Assembly (NCBI RefSeq): GCF_003265325.1
Contig: NZ_QGNX01000003.1
Coordinates: 124,001-188,000, forward strand
Origin: Oceanibium sediminis
Lineage (GTDB): Bacteria > Pseudomonadota > Alphaproteobacteria > Rhodobacterales > Rhodobacteraceae
DNA length: 64,000 nucleotides
Reading direction: 5' to 3'
The notes under the pieces are model-generated. The model ran no database searches. It saw nothing but the letters and a program-made list of their open reading frames with translations, and was not told the origin of the DNA. The translations under genes and the position numbers were made by a program. Shown here one piece after another: positions 62,113-64,000 of the stretch. Positions within the stretch are counted from its first letter, which is position 1. Each line of letters opens with the position of its first letter.

Positions 62113-63224
62113 GCCTCTGCCCCCGCGACCTCCGGAACCGAGGAGACCAGAGCCTTGCCGGAGGTGGCGAACAGCTTCAGCGTATCGGGGTGCGCGGCCA
62201 GGAAGACCTCCTCGCCCTCTTTCAGGTGGGGCGGGTCGTTCTGGCGGATGGTGATCGTCTGCGCGTTCAGGCGTACCTGATAATACCAGTCCGATCCCGT
62301 CGGCAGGACCGAGGTGACCTGGACCGGCACCATGCCCGGGCCTGCCTGCCGGTGCAGGCGCAATTCCTCCGCCCGCAGGCCGAGCTTCACGGGGCCGCTC
62401 TCGCCGCTGCTCACCCCGTCGGGCAGGGGCAGGTCCAGACCGCCGCACAGGATGCGCCCGCCCTCGATCCGCCCTTCGATCAGGTTGATGCGCGGGTTGC
62501 CCAGGAAATCGGCCGCGAATTCGTTCGCCGGTTGCGCGTACACGTCCAGCGGCGGGGCGAATTGCTGCAACTCTCCGTTTTGCAACAGCGCGATGTGGGT
62601 CGACATGGTCAGCGCTTCAAGCTGGTCGTGAGTGACGTAAAGGATCGTGGCCCCGGTGTCGTTGTGCAGCCGCTTCAGCTCTGCCCGCATGTCCATGCGC
62701 AGCGTCGCGTCCAGGTTCGACAGCGGCTCGTCCAGAAGCAGGACGGAGGGTTCCATGATCAGCACGCGGGCGATGGCGACACGCTGCTGCTGACCGCCCG
62801 AAAGCTCGCTGGTGTAGCGCCCGAGAAGCTGGTCGATCTGCAACGCGGCGGCCACCTTTTCCAGGCGCTGGGCGATTTCCGCCTTGCCGACCTTCTGCAC
62901 CTCCAGCCCGAAGGAAATGTTCTTGGCCACTGTCAGATGTGGCCAAAGCGCGTAGCTCTGGAACACCAGCCCCAGCCCGCGTTTCGAGGGGGGCAGGCTG
63001 GTCGCATCTTCCAACGAGAAGGCGATCTTGTCGCCGATGCGGATGGTCCCGTAGGTCGGGGAATCCAGCCCGGCAATCATCCGCAGCGTCGTCGTCTTGC
63101 CGCAGCCCGAGGGGCCCAGCAGCGTCGTGAAGGACCCGTCGGGGATTTCCAGCGACAGGTCGCTGACCGCGCGCACGTTGCTTCCATAAAGACGGGAAAC
63201 CCCATCCAGAACGATGGCAGGCAT
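62109..63224 (-). CDS. ABC transporter ATP-binding protein (PotA/FbpC type)
   Basis: The 371-residue ATPase has Walker A GPSGCGKTT (37-45), signature ELSGGQQQRVAIAR, Walker B LLLDEPLSNLDATLR and a TOBE-like C-terminus (about 280-360). It belongs to the same class as the ATPase at 57751 but is clearly diverged from it. It starts one base after the permease stop and overlaps the rapZ start by ATGA, so transporter and RapZ synthesis are coupled. Confidence 0.92.
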   Translation of the reverse strand: MPAIVLDGVSRLYGSNVRAVSDLSLEIPDGSFTTLLGPSGCGKTTTLRMIAGLDSPTYGTIRIGDKIAFSLEDATSLPPSKRGLGLVFQSYALWPHLTVAKNISFGLEVQKVGKAEIAQRLEKVAAALQIDQLLGRYTSELSGGQQQRVAIARVLIMEPSVLLLDEPLSNLDATLRMDMRAELKRLHNDTGATILYVTHDQLEALTMSTHIALLQNGELQQFAPPLDVYAQPANEFAADFLGNPRINLIEGRIEGGRILCGGLDLPLPDGVSSGESGPVKLGLRAEELRLHRQAGPGMVPVQVTSVLPTGSDWYYQVRLNAQTITIRQNDPPHLKEGEEVFLAAHPDTLKLFATSGKALVSSVPEVAGAEA

Positions 63225-63225
63225 C

Positions 63226-64000
63226 TTACCCTCCCAGGCCTTTTGCTATGTTGGTTCCCATGACCCGCCGGCTGATGACGGTGCTGGTGACAACGATGAT
63301 TATGAGAAGAAGGACCATGCCGTTGGTATAGGGATACCAGCCGCGATCCGTGTATCGCAGGGTGATGGTCGTCGCGAGTTGGGTGGCCGGCGTCACCAGC
63401 AGGATAAGCAGCGAAAGCTCCCGCGTGACCGAAATGAACGGCAGCAGCATCCCTGAAAAGTAAGTGGATTTCTGCACCGGGATCATCACCCGGCGCATCC
63501 GCGTCCACCAGGAGGCGCCCGCCATCAGCGCGGCCTCTTCCAGCTCGGGGCCGATCTGGCGCATGGCGCTGACCCCGGCTTTCACCGCGTAGGGCAGGTA
63601 GCTGACCGTACAGACGATGACGAGCAGCAGGAAGCTGCCATGCAGCGACGGGATCGGGCCGCGCGGCACCGCGAACATGGCCAGGAAGATGGCGCCAAGC
63701 GCGATAGACGGCATCAGGTAGGGCAGGAAGGACATCTGGTCCAACGCCTGCGAGATCCAGTTGCCGCGCATCCGCACGATGGCATAGCCCACCAGGATGC
63801 CGAGGATCCCGGTGACCACCGCCACCACCACGGCCAGCTTCATCGTGTTGCCGAGTGCGGACATCAGCTGCGAGTTGCGCAGGATGCCCGGCTCCCCGGT
63901 CCCGAGGCCGATGTTCAGGCTCGCGTCGCCGATCCAGTAGTGCCAGGTGAAGTTCTCCCAGGCATAGATGCCGGGGCGCAGCATGACCGTGTCGATCGCC
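63226..64000 (-). CDS. ABC transporter permease, AfuB/FbpB type, N-terminus beyond the window
   Basis: The frame is open to the right edge, giving at least 258 residues of C-terminal sequence. About six helices are visible, with the EAA loop LEEAALMAGASWWTRMRRVMIPV and a C-terminal helix VLLLIIIVVTSTVISRR. An internal ATG at 63984 exists, but upstream codons stay open, so this is probably the second half of a fused double-domain permease. Together with the ATPase downstream it forms a second AfuABC/FbpABC-like importer. Its binding-protein gene is probably just outside the window. Confidence 0.87.
   Translation of the reverse strand, partial: AIDTVMLRPGIYAWENFTWHYWIGDASLNIGLGTGEPGILRNSQLMSALGNTMKLAVVVAVVTGILGILVGYAIVRMRGNWISQALDQMSFLPYLMPSIALGAIFLAMFAVPRGPIPSLHGSFLLLVIVCTVSYLPYAVKAGVSAMRQIGPELEEAALMAGASWWTRMRRVMIPVQKSTYFSGMLLPFISVTRELSLLILLVTPATQLATTITLRYTDRGWYPYTNGMVLLLIIIVVTSTVISRRVMGTNIAKGLGG

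Overview
The window looks like the chromosome of a Roseobacter/Rhodobacter-type alphaproteobacterium. The DNA is GC-rich with strong G/C third-position bias. The content is typical of that group: a chvE-gguAB sugar importer with a divergent gbpR-type regulator, many periplasmic-binding-protein ABC transporters, a soxSV/soxYZ/flavocytochrome c block, and operons packed with ATGA overlaps. I saw no rRNA, tRNA, insertion sequence, phage or CRISPR array. This assignment comes from gene content only.

Layout. 1-8.2 kb: gpsA (cut by the left edge), galU, a tetronate-catabolism pair (denD-otnK), a class V aminotransferase and a large secreted transglutaminase-like protein without the catalytic Cys. 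8.4-13.5 kb: a TauE/SafE exporter, an MFS carrier, a DUF808 membrane protein and a divergent FAH-hydrolase/SDR pair. 14.0-17.4 kb: an autotransporter with eight 95-residue Ig-like modules. 17.4-28.5 kb: a divergent sugar locus (ROK repressor, PIG-L deacetylase and DMT exporter on one side; ABC importer, ArgH-like lyase and PfkB kinase on the other) sharing a double palindrome. 28.5-31.6 kb: an HlyD/ABC-2 exporter. 31.8-41.9 kb: gbpR, chvE-gguAB and a non-phosphorylative L-arabinose/D-galactose pathway ending at 2-oxoglutarate. 42.0-49.5 kb: sulfur oxidation genes (soxS, soxV, soxYZ, sulfide dehydrogenase cytochrome and flavoprotein) and a 1010-residue cytochrome that joins a P460-like domain to five further haem sites.

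49.7-64.0 kb is an amino-sugar region. One operon encodes a hybrid regulator (RpiR-type DNA-binding domain on a DeoR-type sensor), an AgaS-like isomerase/deaminase, a ROK kinase, a KbaZ/GatZ-like protein and NagA. Beside it are two ABC importers of the AfuABC/FbpABC type. One carries a PP2C-type phosphatase gene at its end; the other carries a RapZ gene translationally coupled to its ATPase gene. RapZ is a glucosamine-6-phosphate-sensing RNase adaptor in E. coli, so its place in a transporter operon next to amino-sugar genes is the most provocative feature of the window.

The genes form an accessory carbon and energy scavenging region: uptake and oxidation of pentoses and hexoses, amino-sugar and probably sugar-phosphate use, tetronate breakdown and reduced-sulfur oxidation. 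Each block has its own regulator, and most have visible dyad-symmetric operator candidates.
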